In this document: one piece after another, positions 1 to 8,038 of the stretch
Layout of the letters: every line of letters begins with the position of its first letter
Position numbering within the stretch: the first letter of the stretch is position 1
DNA from: Streptomyces sp. NRRL WC-3618
Lineage (GTDB): Bacteria > Actinomycetota > Actinomycetes > Streptomycetales > Streptomycetaceae
Reading direction: 5' to 3'
Length of the DNA: 33,359 bases
Assembly: GCF_001280005.1 (NCBI RefSeq)
Contig: NZ_LGDW01000486.1
Coordinates: 1 to 33,359, forward strand
Translations under genes and position numbers: made by a program
Notes under the pieces: generated by a model
Told to the model about the DNA's origin: nothing
What the model saw: the letters and a program-made list of their open reading frames with translations, nothing else
Databases searched by the model: none

Positions 1-86
1 CCGGACGGGCTGAGATGGCGGGGCCTGGGCCTGATAGATACGGCGCACGGGTAGGTGGGTGGGAAATAGGTGCCGTGTCTCGGGGC

Positions 87-830
87 TCACGGGTGGGGGC
101 GGCGTTCCCGTGTGAACAGGGTGCCCAGGGAGGGGGCGTTCACCTTTCGGGTGGTCAGCCTCAGGGCCTCCCAGACTGAGACCTGGTTCGCCGTGAGGAC
201 GGGTTTCTTGAGGTGGCCTTCCAGCGTCGTGATGTACGACGCCGTGTGCAGCGCCGTGTCCGGCAGGAGCAGCGCCTCCGCATCCTCCGCCGCCCCGTCG
301 GCCAGCGCCTCCTGGGCCAGGGACGTCAGCTCCGCCTCGCTCCACTCCCCCACTTCCGCCGCCGTGACGACACCGGCACCGTGGACCGACGTCACCTCGA
401 TGCCCGCCGCCCTCAGGAAGCCGGCGAACAGTTCCGCGACGTCCGCCGGGTACGTCGCCCCGATCGCCACCCTCCGCACCCCGAGCTCCCGCACCGCGTG
501 CACGAAGGCGAACGACGTCGAAGACGCCGGCATGCCCGCGGCCAGGGCAAGGCCGCGCACCTGGTCATGGGCGCCCTCCCACCCGTACACGAAGCTGCCG
601 CTGGTGCAGGCCCACACCACCGCCTCCGCGCCGGACAGGCGCAGCGCCTCGACGCCCGCCTTGAGGCGGTCCGGGGAGCCCATTTCCAGGAGGGCGTCCA
701 CCCGGTGCGCGTCCTCACCGATGTCCGTATGGACCAGATCCAGCCGGATGTCGCTGCCGAGAAGAAGCTCGATGCGCTGGTAGTCGTCCTCGGCGGAGTG
801 GCCCGGGTAGAGGAATCCGAGTGCCGTCAT
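87..830 (-). CDS. Maleate isomerase/Asp-Glu racemase family protein (EutA-like), second catalytic Cys absent
   Basis: A 247-residue protein of the maleate cis-trans isomerase/arylmalonate decarboxylase branch of the Asp/Glu racemase superfamily. These enzymes normally use a pair of cysteines for proton transfer. The first is present at Cys75 in WACTSGSF. At the second position, where the neighbouring paralogue has SCTNLPT, this protein reads LPDTALHT, so Asp191 replaces the cysteine. The start at 830 is chosen because it is preceded by GGAAGG at good spacing and overlaps the upstream gene's stop as ATGA. The much longer open frame upstream is a shadow of that gene. Translational coupling to the paralogue suggests the two proteins act together, perhaps as a heteromer or on successive intermediates. 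The family is clear; the reaction is not, and this copy may be a non-isomerase variant. Confidence 0.85.
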   Translation of the reverse strand: MTALGFLYPGHSAEDDYQRIELLLGSDIRLDLVHTDIGEDAHRVDALLEMGSPDRLKAGVEALRLSGAEAVVWACTSGSFVYGWEGAHDQVRGLALAAGMPASSTSFAFVHAVRELGVRRVAIGATYPADVAELFAGFLRAAGIEVTSVHGAGVVTAAEVGEWSEAELTSLAQEALADGAAEDAEALLLPDTALHTASYITTLEGHLKKPVLTANQVSVWEALRLTTRKVNAPSLGTLFTRERRPHP

Positions 831-1645
831 GTCCAACCTTCCCGCTGTTGTTCGCGTTCTTGTTCCTGTTCCTGCCGGTCCTTCGGCAAGGTCCCGGGCC
901 AGGCGCGCGCCGACTCGTCCAGCAGCGCCTGGTACGGCCCCACCGCCCGGGTACCCAGTCGACGCAGCGCTGCCCACATCGTGACCTGGTTGGCCGAGAT
1001 CACCGGGATGCGCAGTTCCGCCTCCAACTGTGCGATGACGTCGTACGTGGGGAGGTTCGTGCAGCTGATGAACAGGGCCTCCGGCTTGTTTGCCGCGGCC
1101 GCCTGCCTCGCCATGTCCGCCACCGCCCGGTACGGGACCTTCCAGATGTGCCGGGTCAGGCCCATGAACGCGCGGCCGGTGACCGTGACGCCCGCCTCGG
1201 CCACGTACTCCTCCAGGGCCCGCGTCACCGACACCGTGTAGGGCGTGACGAGGGCCACCCGGCGTACGGACAGTTCCGTGAGTGCTTCCAGCAGCGCCCC
1301 CGAGGTCGTCACCGAGGGGACCTCGCCCGCCCGGGTCATCGCCTCGCACATCGCCCGCTCACCGGCGACGCCGCCGACGAAACTGCCCGAGGTGCAGGCG
1401 TAGGCGATGATCTCCGGGGCGATGACGTTGAGGGTGCGTACCGCGTCGCCGAGGGTCTCGTGTTCGCTGACGATGCGGGCCAGGTCGAGGCTGACCTCCA
1501 CGGGGACGTAGGGGGTGCGGGTGAGGTGGAGGGACACCTCGTCCGGGACCCAGCGCCACAGCTCGCGGTCGAGAGCGAAGTCGAAGGGGGCGACCACGCC
1601 GACACCGCGCTGCGGGCGCGGTCCACCGAGAAACGACACATCCAT
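827..1645 (-). CDS. Maleate isomerase/Asp-Glu racemase family protein (EutA-like), both cysteines present
   Basis: A 272-residue protein with both catalytic cysteines of the maleate isomerase family: Cys84 in YACTSGSF and Cys195 in SCTNLPTYD, close to the usual Cys76/Cys194 spacing. Family members isomerise maleate to fumarate, racemise amino-acid derivatives, or belong to ectoine use (EutA). The start at 1645 (MDVSFLGG) fits the homologous N-terminus; residues encoded upstream look non-coding. A good promoter lies at 1710-1738, giving a leader of about 58 nt. The gene overlaps the next one by ATGA. It is divergent from the dehydrogenase and amidase genes, and the EhuBCDA-type importer nearby suggests it acts on an imported compound. 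The substrate is unknown. Confidence 0.88.
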   Translation of the reverse strand: MDVSFLGGPRPQRGVGVVAPFDFALDRELWRWVPDEVSLHLTRTPYVPVEVSLDLARIVSEHETLGDAVRTLNVIAPEIIAYACTSGSFVGGVAGERAMCEAMTRAGEVPSVTTSGALLEALTELSVRRVALVTPYTVSVTRALEEYVAEAGVTVTGRAFMGLTRHIWKVPYRAVADMARQAAAANKPEALFISCTNLPTYDVIAQLEAELRIPVISANQVTMWAALRRLGTRAVGPYQALLDESARAWPGTLPKDRQEQEQEREQQREGWT

Positions 1646-1709
1646 GACAGCACCGGCCTCACAGTGAGGAACGACGGGGCAACGGACCGTACACGCGCCC
1701 GTGTTGACG

Positions 1710-1738
1710 AAGGTAGGTTCGGGTGCGAGCGTGGTCAA
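1710..1738 (-). promoter_or_regulatory. HrdB-type promoter for the two isomerase-family genes
   Basis: On the minus strand, TTGACC (1738-1733), a 17-nt spacer and TACCTT (1715-1710) closely match the primary sigma consensus. The predicted start near 1703 lies 58 nt before the ATG at 1645. No equally good promoter was seen for the rightward dehydrogenase gene. Confidence 0.6.
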
Positions 1739-1821
1739 TCCGTGCATGTCAGACACCCGGAGACCAGGCCAACCCAGCACGCCGTCGCACCAACACGCCC
1801 CCTGACCGGAAACGGCTCCCG

Positions 1822-2775
1822 ATGCCCGCGCTTCCCACGCTCCTCGTCCTGGACGCCGATCCCCCGCCCCGCCTCGGCCGGCTCACGGGACGGGTCCAGG
1901 TCGTGCACGCCGACGAGTCCACCCTCGCCGCGCGGCTCCCGTACGCCGATGTCCTGCTCGTCTGGGACTTCGCCTCGCACGCCGTGCGGGCCGCCTGGCC
2001 GGGCGAGGGGGCGCCGCGTCCGCGCTGGGTGCACACCGCGAGCGCCGGTGTGGACCATCTGATGTGTCCCGAACTCGCCGCGTCCGACACGGTGGTGACC
2101 AACGCGCGGGGCGTCTTCGACCAGGCCATCGCCGAGTACGTCGCCGCTCTCGTCCTCGCGATGGCCAAGGACCTGCCGAGGACCCTGCGCCTCCAGGAGC
2201 GGCACGAGTGGCGTCACCGGGAGTCGCAGCGGGTCGCGAAGACGAGGGCCTGTGTCGTCGGGTCCGGGCCCATCGGGCGGGCGATCGCCAAGTATCTGAA
2301 GGCACTTGGGGTGACGACGGCGATCGTCGGGCGTACCCCGCGTACCGGTATCCACGGGCCCGACGACCTCAACCGGCTGATGGCGCGCGCCGACTGGGTG
2401 ATCGCCGCCGCGCCGCTCACCACCGCCACGCACCGCATGTTCGACACCCGCCGCTTCGGCGTGATGCAGCCGTCGGCGCGTTTCATCAACGTGGGCCGGG
2501 GACAGCTCGTCGACGAGCGCGCGCTTGCTGAGGCGCTGTCGAAGCGGTGGATCGCGGGCGCCGCCCTCGACGTGTTCGAGCACGAGCCGCTCACGCCGGA
2601 CAGCCCCCTGTGGGACGCGCCCGGGCTGATCGTCTCTCCGCACATGAGCGGTGACACGGTGGGCTGGCGCGATGAACTCGGGGAGCAGTTCGTGGAGTTG
2701 TACGAGCGATGGGAGGCGGGGAAGACACTGACGAACGTCGTCGACAAGCAGCGCGGGTACGTACCGGGGCACTGA
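1822..2775 (+). CDS. D-2-hydroxyacid dehydrogenase, NAD(P)-dependent
   Basis: A 317-residue D-isomer-specific 2-hydroxyacid dehydrogenase, interconverting 2-oxoacids and D-2-hydroxyacids with NAD(P)H. The Rossmann motif is VVGSGPIG (Gly147, Gly149, Gly152). The catalytic triad is visible as Arg226 (NVGRGQLVDE), Glu255 (FEHEPL) and His274 (SPHMSG). The start at 1822 (MPALPTLL) gives the usual N-terminus; the frame is open further upstream but lacks homologous character. The amidase follows after 22 nt, so the two probably form an operon. Its context suggests reduction of an oxoacid, or oxidation of a hydroxyacid, released during breakdown of the imported compound. Confidence 0.9.
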   Translation: MPALPTLLVLDADPPPRLGRLTGRVQVVHADESTLAARLPYADVLLVWDFASHAVRAAWPGEGAPRPRWVHTASAGVDHLMCPELAASDTVVTNARGVFDQAIAEYVAALVLAMAKDLPRTLRLQERHEWRHRESQRVAKTRACVVGSGPIGRAIAKYLKALGVTTAIVGRTPRTGIHGPDDLNRLMARADWVIAAAPLTTATHRMFDTRRFGVMQPSARFINVGRGQLVDERALAEALSKRWIAGAALDVFEHEPLTPDSPLWDAPGLIVSPHMSGDTVGWRDELGEQFVELYERWEAGKTLTNVVDKQRGYVPGH

Positions 2776-2797
2776 CCACCGACCGGAGGAGCGAACG

Positions 2798-4285
2798 ATG
2801 ACCGAGCCGGCCCAACCGGCCCAACCAGCCGAACCGGCTGGACTGGCCGACCTCAGCGCGGTCCAGCTCCTCGAGGGCTATCGCAAGGGTGGGTTCAGCC
2901 CCGTCGAGGCCACTCTCGCCGCGCTGGAACGTGCCGAGCGGCTCCAGCCCGTCGTCAACGCGTTCGTGCGGATCGACGCCGACGCTGCGCTCGCGCAGGC
3001 CCGGGAGTCCGCCGACCGGTGGCGGCGCGGTGTGCCCGCCGGGCTCGTGGACGGCGTACCGACAACCGTCAAGGACATCATCCTGCTGCGCGGTACGCCC
3101 ACCCTTCGCGGTTCCAGGACGGTTGACGGGAGCGGCAGTTGGCGCGAGGACGCGCCCTCCACCGCCCGTCTTCGCGAGCACGGCGCCGTCTTCCTCGGCA
3201 AGACGACCACCCCCGAGTACGGCTGGAAGGGCGTCACCGATTCGCCGCTGTCCGGCGTCACCCGCAATCCGTACGACGCCTCGCGCACCGCCGGTGGGTC
3301 GAGTGGCGGGAGTGCCGCCGCCGTGGCGCTCGGTGCCGGGCCGTTGTCCCTCGGGACGGACGGCGGGGGCAGTGTGCGTATCCCGGCGGCGTTCTGCGGG
3401 ATCTTCGCGCTGAAACCGACGTACGGCCGGATCCCCCTCTATCCGGCCAGCGCCTTCGGGACGCTCTCGCACGTCGGCCCGATGACCCGGACCGTGGCGG
3501 ACGCGGCGCTGCTGATGGACGTCGTCGGCCGTCCCGACTCCCGCGACTGGTCGGCGCTCGCGCCGCCCGCCCCCGGCTGGTTCACGGAGGCCCTGTCCGG
3601 CGGGGTCCGGGGGCTACGGGTGGCCTACTCGCCGTCCTTCGGCGGTCAGGTCGCGGTGCGTCCCGCTGTCGCCCGCGTGGTTCGGCGGGCGGTGGAGCGG
3701 CTCGCGGAACTCGGCGCGTACGTCGTCGAGGCCGACCCCGACTTCACCGACCCGGTGGCCGCCTTCCACACCCTGTGGTTCAGCGGCGCGGCCCGGGTGA
3801 CCCAGCGACTCGGGGACAGGGAGGCCGAGTTGCTCGATCCCGGGCTGCGGGAGATCCGGGCGGCCGGGGCGCGGATCAGCGCGCTCGACTATCTGGCGGC
3901 GGTCGACGTCCGGATGGAACTCGGGCGCCGGATGGGCCTCTTCCACGAGTCGTACGACCTGCTGGTGACGCCCACTCTGCCGATCACCGCGTTCGAGGCG
4001 GGAGTTGAGGTGCCCGCCGGTTCGGGGCTGCGGCGGTGGACGGGGTGGACTCCGTTCACGTATCCGTTCAACATGACGCAGCAGCCCGCCGCGACCGTCC
4101 CCGTGGGGGTCGACGGGGACGGGCTGCCGGTGGGGTTGCAGCTCGTCGCGGCCCGGCACCGGGACGACCTGGTGCTACGGGCCGCGCACGCGCTGGAGGA
4201 GGCCCTCGGGCCTGCCGGAATCCCGCCCGTCGGAATCCCAGCCGTCGGCATCAGGCCGGGCGGAATCAGGCCCGGCGGAAGCTGA
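2798..4285 (+). CDS. Amidase-signature family amidase
   Basis: A 495-residue amidase-signature enzyme that hydrolyses C-N amide bonds in the cytoplasm. The Ser-cisSer-Lys triad is present: Lys92 (TTVKDI), Ser168 in GGSSGGSAAA, and nucleophile Ser192 in DGGGSVRIP. GGAGGAG sits 6 nt before the ATG. The N-terminus is Pro/Ala-rich and the C-terminus ends in a degenerate five-residue repeat (IPPVG, IPAVG, IRPGG, IRPGG) absent from typical members. That tail overlaps the convergent DUF3830 gene by 20 nt, which suggests 3' repeat extension. The dehydrogenase lies just upstream. The enzyme could open a ring amide or deamidate an intermediate; the specificity is not readable. Confidence 0.9.
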   Translation: MTEPAQPAQPAEPAGLADLSAVQLLEGYRKGGFSPVEATLAALERAERLQPVVNAFVRIDADAALAQARESADRWRRGVPAGLVDGVPTTVKDIILLRGTPTLRGSRTVDGSGSWREDAPSTARLREHGAVFLGKTTTPEYGWKGVTDSPLSGVTRNPYDASRTAGGSSGGSAAAVALGAGPLSLGTDGGGSVRIPAAFCGIFALKPTYGRIPLYPASAFGTLSHVGPMTRTVADAALLMDVVGRPDSRDWSALAPPAPGWFTEALSGGVRGLRVAYSPSFGGQVAVRPAVARVVRRAVERLAELGAYVVEADPDFTDPVAAFHTLWFSGAARVTQRLGDREAELLDPGLREIRAAGARISALDYLAAVDVRMELGRRMGLFHESYDLLVTPTLPITAFEAGVEVPAGSGLRRWTGWTPFTYPFNMTQQPAATVPVGVDGDGLPVGLQLVAARHRDDLVLRAAHALEEALGPAGIPPVGIPAVGIRPGGIRPGGS

Positions 4286-4781
4286 GCGTCTCCCCCGCCG
4301 CGCCGGACCGCCACAGGTCGTTGCACGCCTCGGCCATCTCCGGCAGGCCCTCGACCACCTCGCCCCACACCGTGCCCGGCACCCAGCCCACGTCGCCGTT
4401 CAGCAGCAGGTTGTTGCGTTCGTAGAACAGGGCCAGGTCGACCAGTGTCGTGCCGGGCCCGACCTCACGGTCGTAGCCGTACGCCTTCGTTCCCAGCTCC
4501 GCTCCGGCGAACGCGAAATAGCAGAGATCTCCGGGGATCGGAGTGACTGTCGGATTCTCCAGCGGCGGTTGCGATTCCCCGAACGGGGAGAAGAGCGCGT
4601 ATATCTCGTTGCGCGCGTACTTGGCGTGGTAGACGTCCCCGGACAGCGGCAGGGCGTTCCACACTGTCGCGCAGGTGATCGGGGCGCGGTCGGTCAGGAG
4701 TTTTGCCGTGCAGTGGATTTTGCGGGCGGCCAGTGACACTTCGATGTAACGGTCATCACCCTTGCGTTCCATGCCTCTCAT
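4266..4781 (-). CDS. DUF3830 family protein (cyclophilin-like fold)
   Basis: A 171-residue protein I recognise as DUF3830, a small family predicted to have a cyclophilin-like beta-barrel. Visible conserved stretches include TVWNALPLSGDVYHAKYARNE near the N-terminal third, then GDLCYFAF and the C-terminal GDVGWVPGTVWGEVVEG. There is no signal peptide or membrane segment. The start at 4781 has GGGGAA 5 nt upstream; an internal ATG at 4772 is the alternative. It is divergent from the ABC-transporter binding-protein gene with only about 30-55 bp between starts, so the two share a control region. Its recurrent company with amidases, EutA-like isomerases and polar amino-acid importers is from memory and suggests a catabolic accessory or enzyme. 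Function unknown. Confidence 0.75.
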   Translation of the reverse strand: MRGMERKGDDRYIEVSLAARKIHCTAKLLTDRAPITCATVWNALPLSGDVYHAKYARNEIYALFSPFGESQPPLENPTVTPIPGDLCYFAFAGAELGTKAYGYDREVGPGTTLVDLALFYERNNLLLNGDVGWVPGTVWGEVVEGLPEMAEACNDLWRSGAAGETLSFRRA

Positions 4782-4837
4782 GCGTTCCCCGCATTCCCTA
4801 AGGCATAACTCGTGTGGTCTCGGGTAGCCGCGCGGCC

Positions 4838-5770
4838 ATGGCTCCATCAAACGCACCACCACGCACGTCACCACTCGCACCACAAGGTCTCGGACGCCGG
4901 TCGCTGTTCGCGGGGGTGGCGGCGCTCGGCGTGCTCGGTACGATCGGTTCCCTCGGCACCGGGTGCAGCCGGGTGTCCGCCGACTCCGGTGTCCCGGGCG
5001 GTGACCTCCTCGACCGACTCCGGGCGCAGGGCGTCGTACGGCTCGGTATCGCCGGTGAGATTCCCCAGGGATTCATCGACAAGAACGGCGAGCTGACCGG
5101 CGAGGCGCCCGAGTTGGCGCGGGTCATCTTCAAGCGGCTGGGCGTGGACCGGGTCCAGCCCGTGCCCACCGAGTTCGGCTCGCTCATTCCGGGGCTGAAT
5201 TCACAGCAGTTCGATGTCGTGGCCGCCGGGATGTATGTCAATCCGGAACGCTGCGAACAGGTGATCTTCGCCGATCCCGACTACCAGATGCTCGATTCCT
5301 TCATCGTCCGCAAGGGAAATCCCAAGGATCTTCACAATTACCGGGATATTGTCGAGAAGAAAGCCAGACTCGCGACCGGAACCGGATATGCCGAGATCCA
5401 GTACGCCGTCGAGGCCGGATACAAGGAGAGCGACCTTCTCATCGTGCCCGACCAGGTGGCCGGACTGAATGCCGTGGAGGCCGGGCGCGTCGACGCTTTC
5501 GCCGGTACGGCGGTCACCACCCGTCTGGTGGTGAAGAAGTCCCGCACAACCGAGGCCACGAAGGCCTTCGCCCCGCTCGTCGACGGCAAGCCCCATGTCG
5601 ACGGGGGCGCCTTCGCGTTCCGGCTGACCGAGACGCGGCTCCGGGACGCCTTCAACGTCGAGTTGCACAAGATGAAGAAGAGCGGCGAGGTGTTCCGCAT
5701 CCTGCGGCCGTTCGGCTTCACACGGGCCGAGATGACCGATCTGACCGCGAAGGAGCTGTGCGGCGGATGA
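4838..5770 (+). CDS. ehuB: ABC transporter substrate-binding lipoprotein, EhuB-like (ectoine/amino-acid type)
   Basis: A family-3 solute-binding protein of about 310 residues that captures a polar amino-acid-like ligand outside the membrane. The N-terminus has a twin-arginine stretch (GRRSLFAG), a hydrophobic segment and a lipobox ending LGTGC, so it is probably a Tat-exported lipoprotein. The segments EFGSLIPGL and AAGMYVNPERC resemble the ectoine/hydroxyectoine binder EhuB. The ATG at 4838 is taken as start; an in-frame GTG at 4814 is also possible. It overlaps the permease gene by ATGA. Ectoine is the best guess by family resemblance, but no eutBCDE or doe genes are present in the window, so another small zwitterion is possible. 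Confidence 0.85.
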   Translation: MAPSNAPPRTSPLAPQGLGRRSLFAGVAALGVLGTIGSLGTGCSRVSADSGVPGGDLLDRLRAQGVVRLGIAGEIPQGFIDKNGELTGEAPELARVIFKRLGVDRVQPVPTEFGSLIPGLNSQQFDVVAAGMYVNPERCEQVIFADPDYQMLDSFIVRKGNPKDLHNYRDIVEKKARLATGTGYAEIQYAVEAGYKESDLLIVPDQVAGLNAVEAGRVDAFAGTAVTTRLVVKKSRTTEATKAFAPLVDGKPHVDGGAFAFRLTETRLRDAFNVELHKMKKSGEVFRILRPFGFTRAEMTDLTAKELCGG

Positions 5771-6411
5771 CCTCCGGACTCTGGGAAATAGTGCTCAGAG
5801 GAGTCTGGGTCACGGTCCAACTCCTCTTCCTCAGCGCCCTGTTGGGCGCCCTCGTCGCCTTCGTCGTCGGGATCGCGCGGACCCACCGACGGCGGTCGGT
5901 GCGCTTCCTCGCGGGCTGCTACACCGAGGTGTTCCGGGGGACCTCGGCGCTCGTGATGATCTTCTGGGTGTACTTCGTGCTGCCGCCCGCCTTCGGCTGG
6001 CAGCTGGTGCCGATGTGGGCGGGCACGCTCGCGCTCGGGCTGACCTACGGGGCGTACGGCACGGAGATCGTGCGGGGCGCGCTGAACGCCGTCGAGCCGG
6101 CGCAGTGGGAGGGCGGGATCGCGCTCGGGTTCACGCCCTGGCAGCGGATGCGGCTGATCCTGCTGCCGCAGGCGGTGCCGGAGATGATCCCCTCCTTCGG
6201 GAACCTGCTGATCGAGCTGCTCAAGGGCACCGCGCTGGTCTCCGTCATGGGCATGGGCGATCTGGCCTTCAGCGGCAACCTGGTGCGGCTCGCACTGCAG
6301 GAGAGCGCGGAGATCTACTCGTACATCCTGCTGATCTACTTCGCGATCGCCTTCCTCCTCGCCCGGCTCATGCGCGGGCTGGAGAAGCGGCTGAAGGGCG
6401 GTGTCGCGTGA
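5767..6411 (+). CDS. ehuC: Amino-acid/ectoine ABC transporter permease, EhuC-like
   Basis: A 214-residue inner-membrane permease of the HisM/GlnP type. It begins with a long hydrophobic segment (residues about 10-38), then the usual periplasm-facing FRGTSALVMIFW motif and further membrane segments. The cytoplasmic EAA loop is visible as EPAQWEGGIALGFTPWQRMRLILLPQA in the second half. The ATG at 5767 overlaps the upstream stop as ATGA and is preferred to the GTG at 5758. It pairs with the next permease to form the channel of an EhuBCDA-type importer. Confidence 0.9.
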   Translation: MTSGLWEIVLRGVWVTVQLLFLSALLGALVAFVVGIARTHRRRSVRFLAGCYTEVFRGTSALVMIFWVYFVLPPAFGWQLVPMWAGTLALGLTYGAYGTEIVRGALNAVEPAQWEGGIALGFTPWQRMRLILLPQAVPEMIPSFGNLLIELLKGTALVSVMGMGDLAFSGNLVRLALQESAEIYSYILLIYFAIAFLLARLMRGLEKRLKGGVA

Positions 6412-7058
6412 AGTGGGACTGGGGCGCCGTACGCGATTTCATGCCGCAGTTCTGGGACGGACTGCTCGTCACCCTCCAGGCGCTGGCCCTCGGGTCGCTG
6501 ATCTCGTTCACGCTGGGGCTGGTCTGGGCGCTGCTGATGCGGACGCCGACGCGCTGGGTGCGCTGGCCGGTGGGGGCGGTCACGGAGTTCGTGCGGGACA
6601 CCCCGCTGCTCGTGCAGTTGTTCTTCCTCTTCTACGTCCTGCCCGAGTGGGGCATCGCCGCCTCCGCGCTGACCACCGGTGTCGTCGCGATCGGGCTGCA
6701 CTACTCGACGTACACGATGCAGGTCTACCGCGCCGGCATCGAAGCCGTGCCGCCCGGCCAGTGGGAGGCGGCCACCGCGCTCAGCATGCCGCTGCGGCGC
6801 ACCTGGACGGCGGTGATCCTGCCGCAGGCGGTGCGCCGGGTCGTACCGGCGCTCGGCAACTACGTGATCGCGATGCTCAAGGACACACCGCTGCTGATGA
6901 CGGTGACCGTGCTGGAGATGCTCGGCCAGGCGCGGCTCTTCGCCCAGGAGCACTTCCAGTTCACCGAGCCGCTGACCGTGATCGGCGTCGCCTTCATCCT
7001 CATCTCCTTTCCCGCCTCCCTCCTCGTACGAGCTCTGGAGCGACGCCTTGCCAGTTGA
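6408..7058 (+). CDS. ehuD: Amino-acid/ectoine ABC transporter permease, EhuD-like
   Basis: A 216-residue second permease of the importer. The protein begins KWDWGAVRDFMPQFWDGLLVTLQ, typical of this family, has the VRDTPLLVQLFF motif, and carries the EAA loop near residues 120-150 (PPGQWEAATALSMPLRRTW...LPQAVRRVVPALGN). It has about five hydrophobic segments. The start is GTG at 6408, overlapping the upstream stop as GTGA. The downstream ATPase gene overlaps its 3' end by 11 nt, so the whole transporter is translationally coupled. Confidence 0.9.
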   Translation: MKWDWGAVRDFMPQFWDGLLVTLQALALGSLISFTLGLVWALLMRTPTRWVRWPVGAVTEFVRDTPLLVQLFFLFYVLPEWGIAASALTTGVVAIGLHYSTYTMQVYRAGIEAVPPGQWEAATALSMPLRRTWTAVILPQAVRRVVPALGNYVIAMLKDTPLLMTVTVLEMLGQARLFAQEHFQFTEPLTVIGVAFILISFPASLLVRALERRLAS

Positions 7059-7836
7059 CACCGACAAAACCCCAGACCACAGCCCTGTTTCGGACACGCC
7101 TGCGGAACTGGTCCGGCTGGACCAGGTCACCAAACGGTTCGGTGAGCAGACCGTGCTCGACCGGCTGAGCCTCTCCGTCGAGGCGGGGCGGCATGTCACG
7201 CTCATCGGTCCGTCCGGGTCGGGCAAGACGACGATCCTGCGGATGCTGATGACCCTGACCAAGCCCGACGAGGGCACGATCACCGTCGACGGGCAGGCGC
7301 TGTTCCCGGCGCCCGAGAAACAGGTCCGCGAGGTGCGGAAGAAGATCGGGATGGTGTTCCAGCACTTCAACCTCTTCCCGAACATGAGCGTGCTGCGCAA
7401 CATCACCGAGGCGCCTGTGACCGTCCTCGGCCTGCCGAAGGAGGAGGCGGAGGCGCGCGGGCGCGAGCTGCTGGAGCTGGTGGGCCTCGCGGACAAGTGC
7501 GACGAGCGGCCGTCCCGGCTGTCGGGCGGGCAGCAGCAGCGGGTGGCGATCGCGCGGGCGCTGGCCATGCGCCCGCAGGTGCTGCTGCTCGACGAGGTGA
7601 CCTCGGCGCTCGACCCCGAGCTGGTCGCGGGCGTCCTGGACGTGCTGCGGGACATCGCCCGCAGCACGGACATCACGATGCTCTGCGTGACCCACGAGAT
7701 GGGCTTCGCCCGGGACATATCCGACCAAGTGCTGATGTTCGATTCTGGCCATGTGATCGAGTCGGGTCCACCGGAGCAGATCTTCGGCGATCCGGAACAG
7801 GACAGAACGCGCGAATTCCTCAGCGCGATGCTCTGA
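7048..7836 (+). CDS. ehuA: Amino-acid/ectoine ABC transporter ATPase, EhuA-like
   Basis: A 262-residue ATP-binding subunit that powers the EhuCD channel. It has Walker A GPSGSGKT, the Q-loop MVFQHFNLFPNM, signature LSGGQQQR, Walker B VLLLDEVTSALD and the switch histidine in CVTHEMGFA. The start is a TTG at 7048 with GGAG 7 nt upstream; it overlaps the permease gene by 11 nt. The first 20 residues are a low-complexity extension. It is the last gene of the ehuBCDA-type operon, about 200 bp before the IclR regulator. Confidence 0.92.
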   Translation: MPVDTDKTPDHSPVSDTPAELVRLDQVTKRFGEQTVLDRLSLSVEAGRHVTLIGPSGSGKTTILRMLMTLTKPDEGTITVDGQALFPAPEKQVREVRKKIGMVFQHFNLFPNMSVLRNITEAPVTVLGLPKEEAEARGRELLELVGLADKCDERPSRLSGGQQQRVAIARALAMRPQVLLLDEVTSALDPELVAGVLDVLRDIARSTDITMLCVTHEMGFARDISDQVLMFDSGHVIESGPPEQIFGDPEQDRTREFLSAML

Positions 7837-7882
7837 CCATGCGGGAACGTGCGGGAGGGGGCGCAACAGGGATCTTTTCGAT

Positions 7883-7912
7883 GCCACTGGCATATGCCAG
7901 ATGACCAGTGGC
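7883..7912. promoter_or_regulatory. Nested palindrome between transporter and IclR gene
   Basis: A perfect 14-bp palindrome CTGGCATATGCCAG (7887-7900) sits inside a second inverted repeat with 8-bp arms (GCCACTGG 7883-7890, CCAGTGGC 7905-7912). No T-run follows, so it reads more like an operator than a terminator. It lies about 127 bp before the IclR start and could be its autoregulatory site, though it could also be a terminator for ehuA. Confidence 0.5.
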
Positions 7913-8038
7913 CCTGCTGAGAGGCCGCGACCCCGGCGACAATCTCGTCAACGCCCCCTCCGCACAGCCCCCTTGGCGGCTATCGTGGAGGGGATTGGCT
8001 GTCCGGATCACGGCTAAAAGCAAGCCAGGGGGAACACC

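Noticed and set aside
70..783. 237-aa rightward frame opposite the first isomerase gene
   Set aside because: Ser/Arg/Ala-rich shadow of a clear enzyme gene on the other strand.
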